Positions 1 through 8,139 of a stretch of DNA of 64,000 bases are shown one piece after another. The first letter of the stretch is position 1; each line of letters starts with the position of its first letter. This DNA comes from Pseudomonas sp. NFR16 (GTDB lineage Bacteria; Pseudomonadota; Gammaproteobacteria; Pseudomonadales; Pseudomonadaceae): assembly GCF_900108875.1 (NCBI RefSeq), contig NZ_FNYJ01000007.1, forward strand, positions 292,535-356,534, read 5' to 3'. The notes below the pieces were generated by a model. It was not told the DNA's origin, made no database searches, and saw only the letters and a program-made list of their open reading frames with translations. The translations under genes and the position numbers were made by a program.

Positions 1-907
1 ACCTCCCTTTTGCATCGCCCGGGCCGGCATTCACCACCTCGTCGAGCACCGACTGCAGCAGTTCCAACGTCGCCTGCTGGCGCTGAGCATCACGGTAAAC
101 AAGGCCTACCTGCAACGGCACCCTGGGTTCGCTGATGGGTTTCCACAGCAAGTCATCGTTGTCCTGAATATCCTGCGCGCGCCCCGGCAGCACGGTCGCA
201 AGTCGGGTGTGTGCAAGGCTGTCGAGGATCCCCGCCATGTTGTTCAGTTCAGCCTGTACGTGAGGCCGTCGGCCGAGATTGCTCAACTGCGCCTGCCAGA
301 TCTGCCGCACCTGAAACTCCTCACCGAGCAGTAACATCGGCAGTTCAGCGGCCTGGCTCATCGAGACCTTTTTGAATTCCCGCAACGGATGATTGGCTGG
401 CACCACCAGCTTGAGTTCGTCTTCATACAGCAACAGGCCGTGCAGGCCAGGCTGGCGCGGCGGCAAGTAGCTGATGCCGATGTCCAGCGATCCGTTGAGC
501 AATCGACGTTCGATCTCCATCCCGCTCAACTCGTAAATCTGCACGACCAGATGCGGCTGCGCCTGGCGCACGCGCTCGAGCATCTGCGGCACCAGGCTCG
601 AATGCACGGTCTGTAGAACGCCGATGGCGAGGGTGCGCTGGGATTGTCCCTTGAAGTTGCGCAACGCCTCGCGCGCCCGTTGCATGCCTTCGAGCAATGG
701 CACTGCGTGGTTGTACAAGGTGTGCGCGGCCAGCGTCGGCAACAGGCGCTTGCTGCTGCGCTCGAACAGGCTGACATCGAGGCTGTGCTCCAGCAGACGA
801 ATCTGCTGTGAGAGCGCAGGCTGCGACAAGGAAAGTCGCTCGGCGGCGCGTCCGACGTGGCCTTCTTCGTACACCGCGACGAAATAACGCAGTTGGCGGA
901 AATCCAT
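1..907 (-). CDS. LysR-family transcriptional regulator, C-terminus cut by window edge
   Basis: The reading frame opens at the ATG at 907 and stays open to base 2, giving 302 codons. LysR proteins are usually about 300 residues, so only the last few residues can be missing. The N-terminus MDFRQLRYFVAVYEEGHVGR, followed by AAERLSLSQPALSQQIRLLE, is the standard LysR winged helix-turn-helix (roughly residues 1-60). The rest is the effector-binding domain. It is transcribed away from the MOSC gene at 1010, with a gap of about 100 bp that must hold both promoters. LysR regulators often control the divergent neighbour, so the MOSC pair is a possible target; this is inference. The effector is unknown. 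Confidence 0.9.
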   Translation of the reverse strand, partial: MDFRQLRYFVAVYEEGHVGRAAERLSLSQPALSQQIRLLEHSLDVSLFERSSKRLLPTLAAHTLYNHAVPLLEGMQRAREALRNFKGQSQRTLAIGVLQTVHSSLVPQMLERVRQAQPHLVVQIYELSGMEIERRLLNGSLDIGISYLPPRQPGLHGLLLYEDELKLVVPANHPLREFKKVSMSQAAELPMLLLGEEFQVRQIWQAQLSNLGRRPHVQAELNNMAGILDSLAHTRLATVLPGRAQDIQDNDDLLWKPISEPRVPLQVGLVYRDAQRQQATLELLQSVLDEVVNAGPGDAKGR

Positions 908-1009
908 AAGCAGTTCTTATCGAAATAGCTGGAAAATCGAAATGGTCGTTTGTCTTGCCGGGGCATAGTCTACGCCCAACTCACAGGGGTTACAGGGCCA
1001 TAAAGCGCA

Positions 1010-1708
1010 ATGAACAGTGTCCAGGTCGATGGTGTTTTTATAGGTAAAGCGAAAAATCTGGGTCATGGATTGATCAGCGATATCGATAAGCACAGGCTGG
1101 ACCGACGCCTTTGGCTCTGGCCGCAAGGGCTGGGCAGCGACGAACACGGCGATCCGCGTTTTCATACCGGCCCGGAACGCGCCCTGCATCACTATCCCGC
1201 CGAGCATTACGATTATTGGCGCAACATTTATCCGCACATCGACTGGTGCGCGCCTTCTTTCGGCGAAAATCTCTCCTCCCGTGGCCTCACCGAGGAAGAT
1301 GTCTGCCTGGGCGACATGTTTCGCTGGGGCGGCGCGCTGCTGCAGGTCAGCCAGCCACGTTCGCCTTGCTACCGGCTCAGCCACACCTGGGGCATCGAAG
1401 AACTGCCCCAGCGTGCCCAGGATAACGGGCGCTGTGGCTGGTTCTATCGCGTGCTCAAACCGGGTTTCGTCAGTCCCGACGACGCATTCGAGCTGGTACA
1501 GCGCAGCTATCCGGGCCTAACGATCGCTTGGGCCTTGCGCACGTTCTACCTCGAGCCGCTTGAGCATGGCGGGCTCAGAAAGCTCGCCGACTGCCCGGCG
1601 CTGTCGTCCCGATGGCGCGACATCGCCCTCAAGCGTCTGCGCACCGGCCGCGTCGAGGACTGGAGCGACCGGTTGCTGGGGCTGCCACTGGAAGGATTGC
1701 GCGCATGA
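1010..1708 (+). CDS. MOSC domain protein, YiiM-like
   Basis: A 232-residue protein with the MOSC (molybdenum cofactor sulfurase C-terminal) fold. The segments FGENLSSRGL (about residues 84-93) and QPRSPCYRL (about 115-123) match the MOSC core; the cysteine in PCYRL is the conserved residue thought to carry sulfur or bind the molybdenum cofactor. Length and motif order resemble E. coli YiiM, which takes part in molybdoenzyme-dependent detoxification of hydroxylated purine bases such as 6-hydroxylaminopurine. The stop codon overlaps the start of the next gene in an ATGA junction, so the two are translationally coupled. The specific substrate cannot be read from sequence. Confidence 0.85.
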   Translation: MNSVQVDGVFIGKAKNLGHGLISDIDKHRLDRRLWLWPQGLGSDEHGDPRFHTGPERALHHYPAEHYDYWRNIYPHIDWCAPSFGENLSSRGLTEEDVCLGDMFRWGGALLQVSQPRSPCYRLSHTWGIEELPQRAQDNGRCGWFYRVLKPGFVSPDDAFELVQRSYPGLTIAWALRTFYLEPLEHGGLRKLADCPALSSRWRDIALKRLRTGRVEDWSDRLLGLPLEGLRA

Positions 1709-2406
1709 ACCTCTTCAAACTGTTGCGCAACGCTGTCGCTGAAGACAGCCATTCCGCCGGGCAACCTGTATTGCTTTCGCCGCTGCAACGTCTGCGTCAG
1801 CGCACGGGCAGCGATCAGGCCGGTTTCTTCATCGACGAGCAGGCAGCGTACGCAGGGGCGATGACACTGGCGCGCAAATGGGGCGAGCTGCATCGGCGCG
1901 GGGAATGCGGCGTCGTGGTTGGCAGTGGAGGTCGTTTCGACGCGCTGATCGAAGCACTGACCGACGATTGCTGCCGTGTGCCATTCAACGATCTGGCCGC
2001 GATCGAGGCCGCCGTGGATTCACGAACCGTCGCCATCGTGCTTGAGCCCATTCAGGGCGAGACGGTCATCACGCCAGCCACGACGGCTTACGTGCAGGGT
2101 GTTGCCACATTGTGCAAGGCGCTGAATATCCTGCTCATTCTCAACGAGGCGCGAGGTAGCGTCGGGCAGAACGGTGGGTTGCTTTCGGAAGACACCTACG
2201 CCGTCAGCGCCGATATCGTCGTGCTCGGCGATTACTCCAACCGCAGTCCCCGAAGCTCGGCGCTGCTTGCTCGTGGTCAGGCGTGCACTGCCCGGATCGA
2301 CGACCTGCCGGGCTCTGTGCCCGAAATCGCCTCGGCTCGCCAGACGCGCCCGACCGCGAGCGTCCAAGCGCAGCGTCAGGCAATGTCAAGCGGACTCATG
2401 GCGTAG
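1705..2406 (+). CDS. Degenerate class III aminotransferase-like protein (probable pseudoenzyme)
   Basis: A 233-residue protein starting at the ATG that overlaps the MOSC stop. Residues from about 70 to 175 follow the middle of acetylornithine/succinylornithine aminotransferases: GRFDALIEAL, VPFNDLAAIEAAV, then AIVLEPIQGE. Family members next have LLIFDEVQ, where Asp binds the PLP ring nitrogen; here it reads LLILNEARG, so Asp is Asn. The segment that should carry the PLP lysine (LAKALGGG) reads LGDYSNRS, without lysine. It is about 170 residues shorter than the family's roughly 400. Everything visible argues against transamination. The frame is clean, so it is probably expressed as a non-catalytic relic or a repurposed fold. 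Confidence 0.8.
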   Translation: MNLFKLLRNAVAEDSHSAGQPVLLSPLQRLRQRTGSDQAGFFIDEQAAYAGAMTLARKWGELHRRGECGVVVGSGGRFDALIEALTDDCCRVPFNDLAAIEAAVDSRTVAIVLEPIQGETVITPATTAYVQGVATLCKALNILLILNEARGSVGQNGGLLSEDTYAVSADIVVLGDYSNRSPRSSALLARGQACTARIDDLPGSVPEIASARQTRPTASVQAQRQAMSSGLMA

Positions 2407-2448
2407 CGATTCTATTGTCTCTCGAACCGTCTTGCGTTTTGTACGCTT

Positions 2449-2485
2449 CGCCTCGCGCCGGGGTCTTGGTGCGGGGCGTTTTTTT
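2449..2485 (+). terminator. Rho-independent terminator after the MOSC pair
   Basis: CGCCTCGC (2449-2456) pairs with GCGGGGCG (2471-2478) with one G-U pair and is followed by seven T (2479-2485). It lies 43 bp after the stop of the aminotransferase-like gene on the same strand. Confidence 0.7.
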
Positions 2486-2595
2486 GCAAGGGAATTGGGT
2501 GGCGCAATGATATTCACGGTTGAACCCCTGCATTCGCTCAGGGTCGATTAGCTGTGTGGCCGCAACGGGCCAATTACCATTCAGGAGCTTCACCC

Positions 2596-2811
2596 ATGGA
2601 CATCATTCGCATCATCATCGCTATCCTGCTGCCACCCCTGGGCGTGTTCCTGCAAGTCGGATTCGCTGGCGCTTTCTGGCTCAACATCCTGCTGACCCTG
2701 CTCGGTTACTTCCCAGGCATCATCCACGCGGTGTACATCATCGCCAGCCGCAAGTTATCGCGCCCGGTTAACGCACTTCGATCTGAATCCCTGTGGGCGC
2801 CAGCTGGCTGA
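2596..2811 (+). CDS. YqaE/Pmp3 family small membrane protein
   Basis: A 71-residue protein with the hallmark Pmp3/YqaE layout: an N-terminal hydrophobic helix with LLPPLGVFLQVG and a second helix ending in FPGIIHAVYIIA. These are tiny inner-membrane proteins tied to salt and membrane stress and to membrane potential; the mechanism is poorly known. The start at 2596 is preceded by AGGAGC at a good distance. Typical members end at about 52 residues just after the IIAxR motif; this one runs on for 18 polar residues, as if the usual stop had been lost. It has its own upstream region, separated from the previous gene by a terminator. Confidence 0.85.
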   Translation: MDIIRIIIAILLPPLGVFLQVGFAGAFWLNILLTLLGYFPGIIHAVYIIASRKLSRPVNALRSESLWAPAG

Positions 2812-2849
2812 ACCGGCTGATGCCGCCCACAGAGACCGCAGTCACGCCC

Positions 2850-4676
2850 TCAGCTGTCCATTACTTTTCGATAGAACGCCCATTCGGTCTCCAGTGCGTG
2901 AGCCAGATTGCTAGCTTTGCGGAAGCCATGGCGTTCCTCGGGATAGAAATGGCCTTCGGCGGGGATGCCTTTTTCGGTCAAGGCGTTGAGCATGTCGCGG
3001 GTCTGGGCGGGCACGACCACGGCATCGAGTTCGCCCTGGAAGAAAATCACCGGCACTTTGATCTGGTCGGCATGCAGCAGCGGGGTGCGCTCGCGGTAGC
3101 GCGCCATGTCGATGTCCGGGTCGCCGATCAGCCAGTCGAGATAATCCGTTTCGAACTTGTGCGTCGCCTCGGCCAGTGCGAGAGGATCGCTGACGCCATA
3201 CAGGCTCGCGCCAGCGCGGAACACATCCTTGAACGCCAACGCGCACAGCGTCGTATATCCGCCGGCACTGCCGCCTCGAATGAACGCGTTGGCCGGATCG
3301 ACGAGCCCCTGATTGCCCAGGTACTCGACCACGGCGCAGGCATCTTCCACATCGACGACGCCCCATTCCAGAAACAGCGCCTGGCGATAGGCGCGGCCAT
3401 AGCCGGTGCTGCCCCGATAATTCAGGTCCGCGACGGCGAAGCCCCTTTGCGTCCAGTACTGGATGCGCGGATCGAGCACCGGATAGCATGCCGACGTGGG
3501 TCCGCCATGGATGAACACCACCAGCGGCGGCTTTTCTGCGCCATTCATCGCGGGGTAGAAATAGCCATGCGCCTCGCTGTCACCACTCGGATAGCGCAGC
3601 GTCTGCGGACGACTGATGTGCTCGGCGGGCAGCGGCGCAACACCCCCGGCCAGCACCTGCACGCGCTGGTCGGAACGACTGATCGCCACGACAGCCGAAG
3701 GGCGGGTCGCTGACGCCGCGATGCAATAAAAGTGTTGATCGTCCATCGCCAGGTTGCGGAACCGGCTGTATTCGCCGCTGAAATCCTGCACTGAGCCATC
3801 AGCCGAACACAGGCCCAGACGACCAGAGCCGTCCTGGAACCAACTGGCCAGATAGGCCCCATCGGTGAGCGGCAACCAGCTCGAACTGCCCAATTGCCAT
3901 GGCGCAGATGCATGGTCGGCGGCGGCTGCGGGGAGCGCTTCGAGGCCTTCCAGCGTCTCGACCCACGGTTGCCAGAAACCGCCGCGATCAGTCAGGCAAT
4001 ACAGGCGCCCCTGATCATCGAAGCGCGGTTGTTGCAGCGCTTCCAGCCCGAGTCCGCCTGCCAGACAGTGCGGCAGCCCCCATGACCCGTCCGGCTGACG
4101 CTCGGTGCTGAGCAGACGCGTCGACGTCCACGGTTGGTGCGGGCGCCACCACTCGATCCACACCAGACGATCACCCTCGGGGCTCAATGTCGGCGCTGCG
4201 TAGAAGTCCGCCCCTTCAGCCAGAACGTGGCGTCTGCCGTCGATAAGGTCGAACGCCACCAGGCGATGAACGTCATTGTCTTCCTCGACTGCCAGAATCT
4301 GCCCGAACCCGAACCGGACATCGCCGTAGCGCTTGTCGCCGTGGGTCAGTGCGTGGGGGACTTTGGTGTCGAAGGGCTGGAGATAAATCTGTTGATCGGC
4401 TTCGTTGACGAACACCACGGCTTCGTCGCTCAGGCAGAACGAGCCTCCGCCATATTCATAAACCCTGCTGCGCGCGCTGAAGCCATCCGGCGTCAGGCAC
4501 GTGGTGACGCCGTCGCTCCAGCGCCAGATACGCGAAGCGGCGTCCTGCGGGCGAAATTCGTTCCAGAAGAGACCCGCGGGACCGACGCACAGTTCGGCGA
4601 AATCGACGCCTGCCGCCACAGCTTGGGCGGCAGAGAACAAATCAGGATTTTGCGATGAGGCGTGAGTTTCGTTCAT
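2850..4676 (-). CDS. S9 family prolyl oligopeptidase-like peptidase next to pqqE
   Basis: A 608-residue protein with an N-terminal beta-propeller-like half and a C-terminal alpha/beta hydrolase half. The triad can be placed: Ser470 in GGSAGG, Asp551 in ELDAVVVP, His583 in ERHGF. The family cuts short peptides, often with dipeptidyl- or acylaminoacyl-peptidase activity. I chose the ATG at 4676 (MNETHASS), which overlaps the end of pqqE by 35 bp, so it belongs to the pqq transcript. Some Pseudomonas pqq clusters carry such a gene as pqqM. A role in trimming the PqqA peptide or its remnants is plausible, but the M16 peptidase PqqF is the better-known candidate. No signal peptide is visible, so it should be cytoplasmic. 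Confidence 0.88.
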   Translation of the reverse strand: MNETHASSQNPDLFSAAQAVAAGVDFAELCVGPAGLFWNEFRPQDAASRIWRWSDGVTTCLTPDGFSARSRVYEYGGGSFCLSDEAVVFVNEADQQIYLQPFDTKVPHALTHGDKRYGDVRFGFGQILAVEEDNDVHRLVAFDLIDGRRHVLAEGADFYAAPTLSPEGDRLVWIEWWRPHQPWTSTRLLSTERQPDGSWGLPHCLAGGLGLEALQQPRFDDQGRLYCLTDRGGFWQPWVETLEGLEALPAAAADHASAPWQLGSSSWLPLTDGAYLASWFQDGSGRLGLCSADGSVQDFSGEYSRFRNLAMDDQHFYCIAASATRPSAVVAISRSDQRVQVLAGGVAPLPAEHISRPQTLRYPSGDSEAHGYFYPAMNGAEKPPLVVFIHGGPTSACYPVLDPRIQYWTQRGFAVADLNYRGSTGYGRAYRQALFLEWGVVDVEDACAVVEYLGNQGLVDPANAFIRGGSAGGYTTLCALAFKDVFRAGASLYGVSDPLALAEATHKFETDYLDWLIGDPDIDMARYRERTPLLHADQIKVPVIFFQGELDAVVVPAQTRDMLNALTEKGIPAEGHFYPEERHGFRKASNLAHALETEWAFYRKVMDS

Positions 4677-5829
4677 TGCGAAAGGCCAGTTGCTCGATGG
4701 TCTGGCTAGCATACTCGGCTTCGTCGCGGGCCTGGGTGATCAGGTGATGCTGTGGCGACTTGCTGCACACCGGGTCGGCGTTGCTTGCATCACCGGTCAA
4801 CATGAAGGCCTGACAGCGACAGCCGCCGAAATCCTTTTCTTTCTCGTCGCAAGAGCGGCACGGCTCGGGCATCCACTCGTAACCACGGAAGCGGTTGAAG
4901 CCAAACGACTCGTACCAGATATGTTGCATGCTGTGATCGCGCACATTGGGAAACTGGATCGGCATCTGTCGCGCGCCGTGGCAAGGCAGGGCGGTGCCAT
5001 CCGGCGTCACGGTCAGAAACAAATTACCCCAGCCGTTCATGCAGGCTTTGGGGCGCTCTTCGTAGTAGTCGGGTGTGACGAAGATCAGCTTGACCGGATG
5101 ATTCTCTGCCGCGAGCTTCTCGCGGTATTCATTGGTGATGCGTTCAGCGCGGACCAACTGTTCCTTGGTCGGCAGCAAGCCCACTCGATTCAGGTGCGCC
5201 CAACCGTAGAACTGGCAGGTGGCCAATTCGACGAAGTCCGCCTCCAGCGCCACGCAGAGCTCGATGATCTTGTCGATCTTGTCGATATTGTGCCGGTGGG
5301 TGACGAAGTTGAGCACCATCGGATAGCCGTGCTTCTTCACCGCGCGGGCCATTTCCAGCTTCTGGGCAAATGCCTTTTTCGAGCCTGCGAGCATGTTGTT
5401 CACTTGCTCGTCGCTGGCTTGAAAACTGATCTGAATGTGGTCCAGACCGGCTTCCTTGAAGTCGATGATCTTCTGTTCGGTCAGGCCGATGCCGGACGTG
5501 ATCAGGTTGGTGTAGAAGCCCAGGCGCCGGGCCTCTGCGATCAGTTGGGCGAGGTCTTGCCGCACCAGGGGCTCACCGCCGGAAAACCCGATTTGCGCGG
5601 CGCCCATCTGCCTGGCTTCGGCCATCACTTTGAACCATTGTTCGGTGGTCAGCTCCTGACCCTGACGTGCGAAGTCCAGCGGGTTGGAACAATACGGACA
5701 CTGCAGAGGACAGCGGTAGGTCAGCTCGGCGAGCAGCCACAGCGGCAGCCCGACAGGCGGTGTCGGTGGTATGTGCACCTTGGACTCGGTCACCGGCGCT
5801 TCAGGCAAGTTCGATCCAGTGTTCAGCAC
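4642..5829 (-). CDS. pqqE: PQQ biosynthesis radical SAM protein PqqE
   Basis: PqqE forms the carbon-carbon bond between the Glu and Tyr side chains of the PqqA peptide, the first committed step of PQQ synthesis. The CxxxCxxC cluster motif is C40-C44-C47 (CPLQCPYC). The C-terminal SPASM region is cysteine rich (EPCRSCDEKEKDFGGCRCQAF), binding auxiliary Fe-S clusters. I place the start at the GTG at 5829: GGAGG lies six bases upstream, and the 395-residue product fits the family's 370-390. No ATG lies in the first 80 codons of that frame, and upstream in-frame codons run inside pqqD without a good ribosome-binding site. It overlaps pqqD by 29 bp and the downstream peptidase by 35 bp. Confidence 0.96.
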   Translation of the reverse strand: MLNTGSNLPEAPVTESKVHIPPTPPVGLPLWLLAELTYRCPLQCPYCSNPLDFARQGQELTTEQWFKVMAEARQMGAAQIGFSGGEPLVRQDLAQLIAEARRLGFYTNLITSGIGLTEQKIIDFKEAGLDHIQISFQASDEQVNNMLAGSKKAFAQKLEMARAVKKHGYPMVLNFVTHRHNIDKIDKIIELCVALEADFVELATCQFYGWAHLNRVGLLPTKEQLVRAERITNEYREKLAAENHPVKLIFVTPDYYEERPKACMNGWGNLFLTVTPDGTALPCHGARQMPIQFPNVRDHSMQHIWYESFGFNRFRGYEWMPEPCRSCDEKEKDFGGCRCQAFMLTGDASNADPVCSKSPQHHLITQARDEAEYASQTIEQLAFRNERNSRLIAKS

Positions 5830-6076
5830 GAGCGACCTCCATGAATTGCTCGACGTCGGTGCCGAGCTCGGGAACGCCGGGGAATTGCTCATCGAGCACG
5901 GCGATGATCGCACCCACGCTGCGCTGACCATCGATCAGGCCGCCAATGGCGCTGGCGCTCTCGTTGAGCTTGATCATGCCTTCGGGGTAAAGCAATACGT
6001 GACCGTTCTGCGCCGGTTCAAACTGAAAGCGATAGCCACGGCGCCAGCTCGGCACTTGTTCGCGGTTGAAGCTCAT
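5801..6076 (-). CDS. pqqD: PQQ biosynthesis peptide chaperone PqqD
   Basis: A 91-residue RiPP recognition protein. It binds the PqqA precursor peptide and presents it to PqqE. The conserved region RGYRFQFEPAQNGHVLLYPEGMIKLNESA is split here as RGYRFQFEPAQ and LLYPEGMIKLNESA, typical of PqqD. Length matches the family. The ATG overlaps the pqqC stop by four bases (ATGA), so translation is coupled. It sits in the order pqqC-pqqD-pqqE found across Pseudomonas. Confidence 0.96.
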   Translation of the reverse strand: MSFNREQVPSWRRGYRFQFEPAQNGHVLLYPEGMIKLNESASAIGGLIDGQRSVGAIIAVLDEQFPGVPELGTDVEQFMEVARAEHWIELA

Positions 6077-6828
6077 AGGGCGATTCCTTTGTGCCAGACG
6101 CGTTGGTCGGTCACGCTGTGATAGGGCGGGCGGTTCAGCTCATAAGCCATGCTCATGGCGTCCAGCATGCTCCACAAAATGTCGAGTTTGAACTGCAGAA
6201 TTTCCAGCATGCGCTGCTGGCCTTCCCACGTCGTGTAGTGCTGCAACGTGATTGCGAGCCCGTGTTCGACATCCCGACGCGCCTGACCCAGGCGTGCGCG
6301 GAAATACTCGTAACCGGCCGGGTCGATCCACGGGTAATGCTGCGGCCAACTGTCCAGTCGCGACTGGTGGATCTGCGGAGCGAACAGTTCAGTCAGTGAG
6401 CTGCTGGCGGCTTCCTGCCAGTTGGCTCGACGGGCGAAGTTCACATACGCATCGACGGCAAATCGTACGCCGGGCAGGACCAATTCCTGCGAGCGAAGTT
6501 GATCCGGATCCAGTCCTACCGCCTGGCCCAGCCGCAACCAGGCTTCAATGCCGCCGTCTTCGCCCGGTGCGCCGTCGTGGTCGAGCAGGCGCTGAATCCA
6601 CTCGCGGCGGATCTCGCGGTCCGGGCAGTTGGCCAGAATCGCAGCATCCTTGAGCGGGATGTTCACTTGGTAGTAAAAACGGTTGGCGACCCAGCCCTGA
6701 ATCTGCTCGCGCGTCGCGCGGCCTTCATACATCGCCACGTGAAACGGATGGTAGATGTGGTAATACGCGCCCTTGGCACGCAAGGCCTGTTCGAACTCAG
6801 CGGGGGACAGTGGTGTTGGCTCACTCAT
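6073..6828 (-). CDS. pqqC: Pyrroloquinoline-quinone synthase PqqC
   Basis: PqqC is the cofactor-free oxidase that closes the ring and performs the final eight-electron oxidation to PQQ. The 251-residue product begins MSEPTPLSPAEFEQ; AAGGAA nine bases upstream supports the ATG at 6828 over an in-frame codon seven positions earlier. The sequence KGAYYHIYHPFHVAMYEG near the N-terminus and the all-helical TENA/THI-4-like fold (for example ANRFYYQVNIPLKDA) are diagnostic. It overlaps pqqD by four bases. About 190 bp with a REP-like palindrome separates it from pqqB, an unusually wide gap inside this cluster. Confidence 0.96.
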   Translation of the reverse strand: MSEPTPLSPAEFEQALRAKGAYYHIYHPFHVAMYEGRATREQIQGWVANRFYYQVNIPLKDAAILANCPDREIRREWIQRLLDHDGAPGEDGGIEAWLRLGQAVGLDPDQLRSQELVLPGVRFAVDAYVNFARRANWQEAASSSLTELFAPQIHQSRLDSWPQHYPWIDPAGYEYFRARLGQARRDVEHGLAITLQHYTTWEGQQRMLEILQFKLDILWSMLDAMSMAYELNRPPYHSVTDQRVWHKGIAL

Positions 6829-6888
6829 GTCGGCATGTTCCTTACCCATTTGTCTCGGATTCTGTGGCTTGAAGCGGTGGTCGCGAAC

Positions 6889-6931
6889 GCATTCGCGCTA
6901 CCCCTGCGGGAGCGAGCTTGCTCGCGAATGC
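6889..6931. repeat. REP-type palindrome between pqqB and pqqC
   Basis: GCATTCGCG and CGCGAATGC frame this stretch, with an inner GAGCGAGCTTGCTCGC palindrome. It is the same family as the element at 51021-51083. Its place within the minus-strand pqq transcript means it forms an RNA hairpin between pqqB and pqqC. Confidence 0.75.
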
Positions 6932-7017
6932 TGACTGCCGGGCAACTTGATTTTCAACCGAATGCACCGGCGTCCTGCGCAAGCTCAGTCCCACTGTTAA
7001 AACGCCAGTGGCGCCCA

Positions 7018-7929
7018 TTACAGCTCGATGCTCATGCCATCGAATGCCACTTCAACATGACGGCGTGCGAGTTCTGCGCGCTCGGGCGAATCCTCGTCGA
7101 GAATCGGGTTCGTGTTGTTGATGTGAATGAGCACCTTGCGTTGTTCAGGCAGTTTTTCCAGCACTTCGAGCATGCCGCCGGGGCCATTCTGCGCTAGGTG
7201 GCCCATCTCGGTGCCTGTTCGTGTGCCGACGCCGCGACGCTTCATCTCATCGTCGTCCCACATCGTGCCGTCCACCAGCAGGCAGTCGGCGCCGCTCATT
7301 TTTTCCATGAGGGCATCATCGACTTTGCCGAGGCCTGGCGCGTAGAACAGCTTTCCGCCGGTCCTGAGGTCTTCCACCATCAAGCCAATGTTATCGCCCG
7401 GGTGTGGGTCGAAGCGGTGCGGCGAGTAGGGCGGTGCCGCGCTACGCAGTGGAAATGGCGTAAAGCGAAGATTCGGACAGGCCGGAATTACGAAGCTGCC
7501 CTCAAGCTCGATGCGATTCCACGCCAGCCCGCCGTTCCAGTGCTTGAGCATGTTGAACAGCGGGAAGCCGGTCGTCAGGTCTTCGTGGACCATGTCCGTG
7601 CACCAGACCTGATGCGGGCAACCTTCACGCAGGCTGAGCAAACCGGTCGTGTGGTCGATCTGGCTGTCCATCAGGATGATTGCGCTGATCCCCGTATCCC
7701 GCAGGCCGCGGTTAGGCTGCATGGGCGCGAAGCTCTGGAGTTGAGCGCGGATATCGGGTGAAGCGTTGCACAAGACCCAATTCACGCCGTCGTCGGACAA
7801 GGCAATGGACGACTGGGTGCGCGCGTGAGCCCGCAGGCTGCCGTCGCGAAAACCTGCGCAGTTAACGCAGTTGCAGTTCCATTGTGGAAAACCGCCGCCC
7901 GCCGCCGAACCGAGAATCTGGATGTGCAT
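7018..7929 (-). CDS. pqqB: PQQ biosynthesis protein PqqB
   Basis: A 303-residue metallo-beta-lactamase-fold protein. It starts MHIQILGSAAGGGFPQWNC with the conserved pair NCNCVNC soon after, a signature of PqqB. The family is an Fe(II)-dependent hydroxylase thought to oxidise the Glu-Tyr intermediate after PqqE and peptide release, upstream of PqqC. The length agrees with other PqqB proteins. The gene begins about 95 bp after the stop of pqqA, with a hairpin plus T-run in between, so it should be expressed at a lower level than pqqA. Confidence 0.97.
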   Translation of the reverse strand: MHIQILGSAAGGGFPQWNCNCVNCAGFRDGSLRAHARTQSSIALSDDGVNWVLCNASPDIRAQLQSFAPMQPNRGLRDTGISAIILMDSQIDHTTGLLSLREGCPHQVWCTDMVHEDLTTGFPLFNMLKHWNGGLAWNRIELEGSFVIPACPNLRFTPFPLRSAAPPYSPHRFDPHPGDNIGLMVEDLRTGGKLFYAPGLGKVDDALMEKMSGADCLLVDGTMWDDDEMKRRGVGTRTGTEMGHLAQNGPGGMLEVLEKLPEQRKVLIHINNTNPILDEDSPERAELARRHVEVAFDGMSIEL

Positions 7930-7981
7930 GTGTGCTCCGTACCGATGGCCTCACGAGGCCTGAAAATCCTGAACGCTGTAA

Positions 7982-8010
7982 CAAAAAAGCCCCGGCGAAC
8001 CGAGGCTTCT
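7982..8010 (-). terminator. Terminator or attenuator between pqqA and pqqB
   Basis: Read on the minus strand, AAGCCTCGG, loop TTCG and CCGGGGCTT form a stem with one G-U pair, followed by TTTTTTG. The TTCG tetraloop adds stability. It is about 14 bp after the pqqA stop. Partial termination here would give many short pqqA transcripts and fewer full-length ones, which suits a peptide substrate consumed in stoichiometric amounts. Confidence 0.8.
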
Positions 8011-8023
8011 CACCGCGCAAAAA

Positions 8024-8095
8024 TCAACGGCTCGCGAAGTACATGGTGACTTCAAAGCCGATACGCAGATCAGTGTAAGCAGGTTTAGTCCACAT
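8024..8095 (-). CDS. pqqA: PQQ precursor peptide PqqA
   Basis: A 23-residue peptide, MWTKPAYTDLRIGFEV followed by TMYFASR. PqqA is the ribosomal substrate of PQQ: the invariant Glu and Tyr of the E-x3-Y motif, here Glu15 and Tyr19, are cross-linked by PqqE and become the cofactor itself. The gene has a strong GAAGGAGT ribosome-binding site five bases from the ATG. It lies between pqqF, which is upstream on the same strand, and pqqB. It is too short for most automatic gene calls. Confidence 0.97.
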   Translation of the reverse strand: MWTKPAYTDLRIGFEVTMYFASR

Positions 8096-8139
8096 AAAAG
8101 ACTCCTTCTGGGTTAATGCAACGGTGGGTGAGTACATCT

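Noticed and set aside
2793..3713. Long plus-strand open frame over the S9 peptidase gene
   Set aside because: It is antisense to a clear peptidase with a full catalytic triad and lacks any family motif or ribosome-binding site. High GC makes such frames common.
4690..5844. 384-codon plus-strand frame opposite pqqE
   Set aside because: Antisense shadow of a radical SAM gene whose cysteine motifs are all intact.
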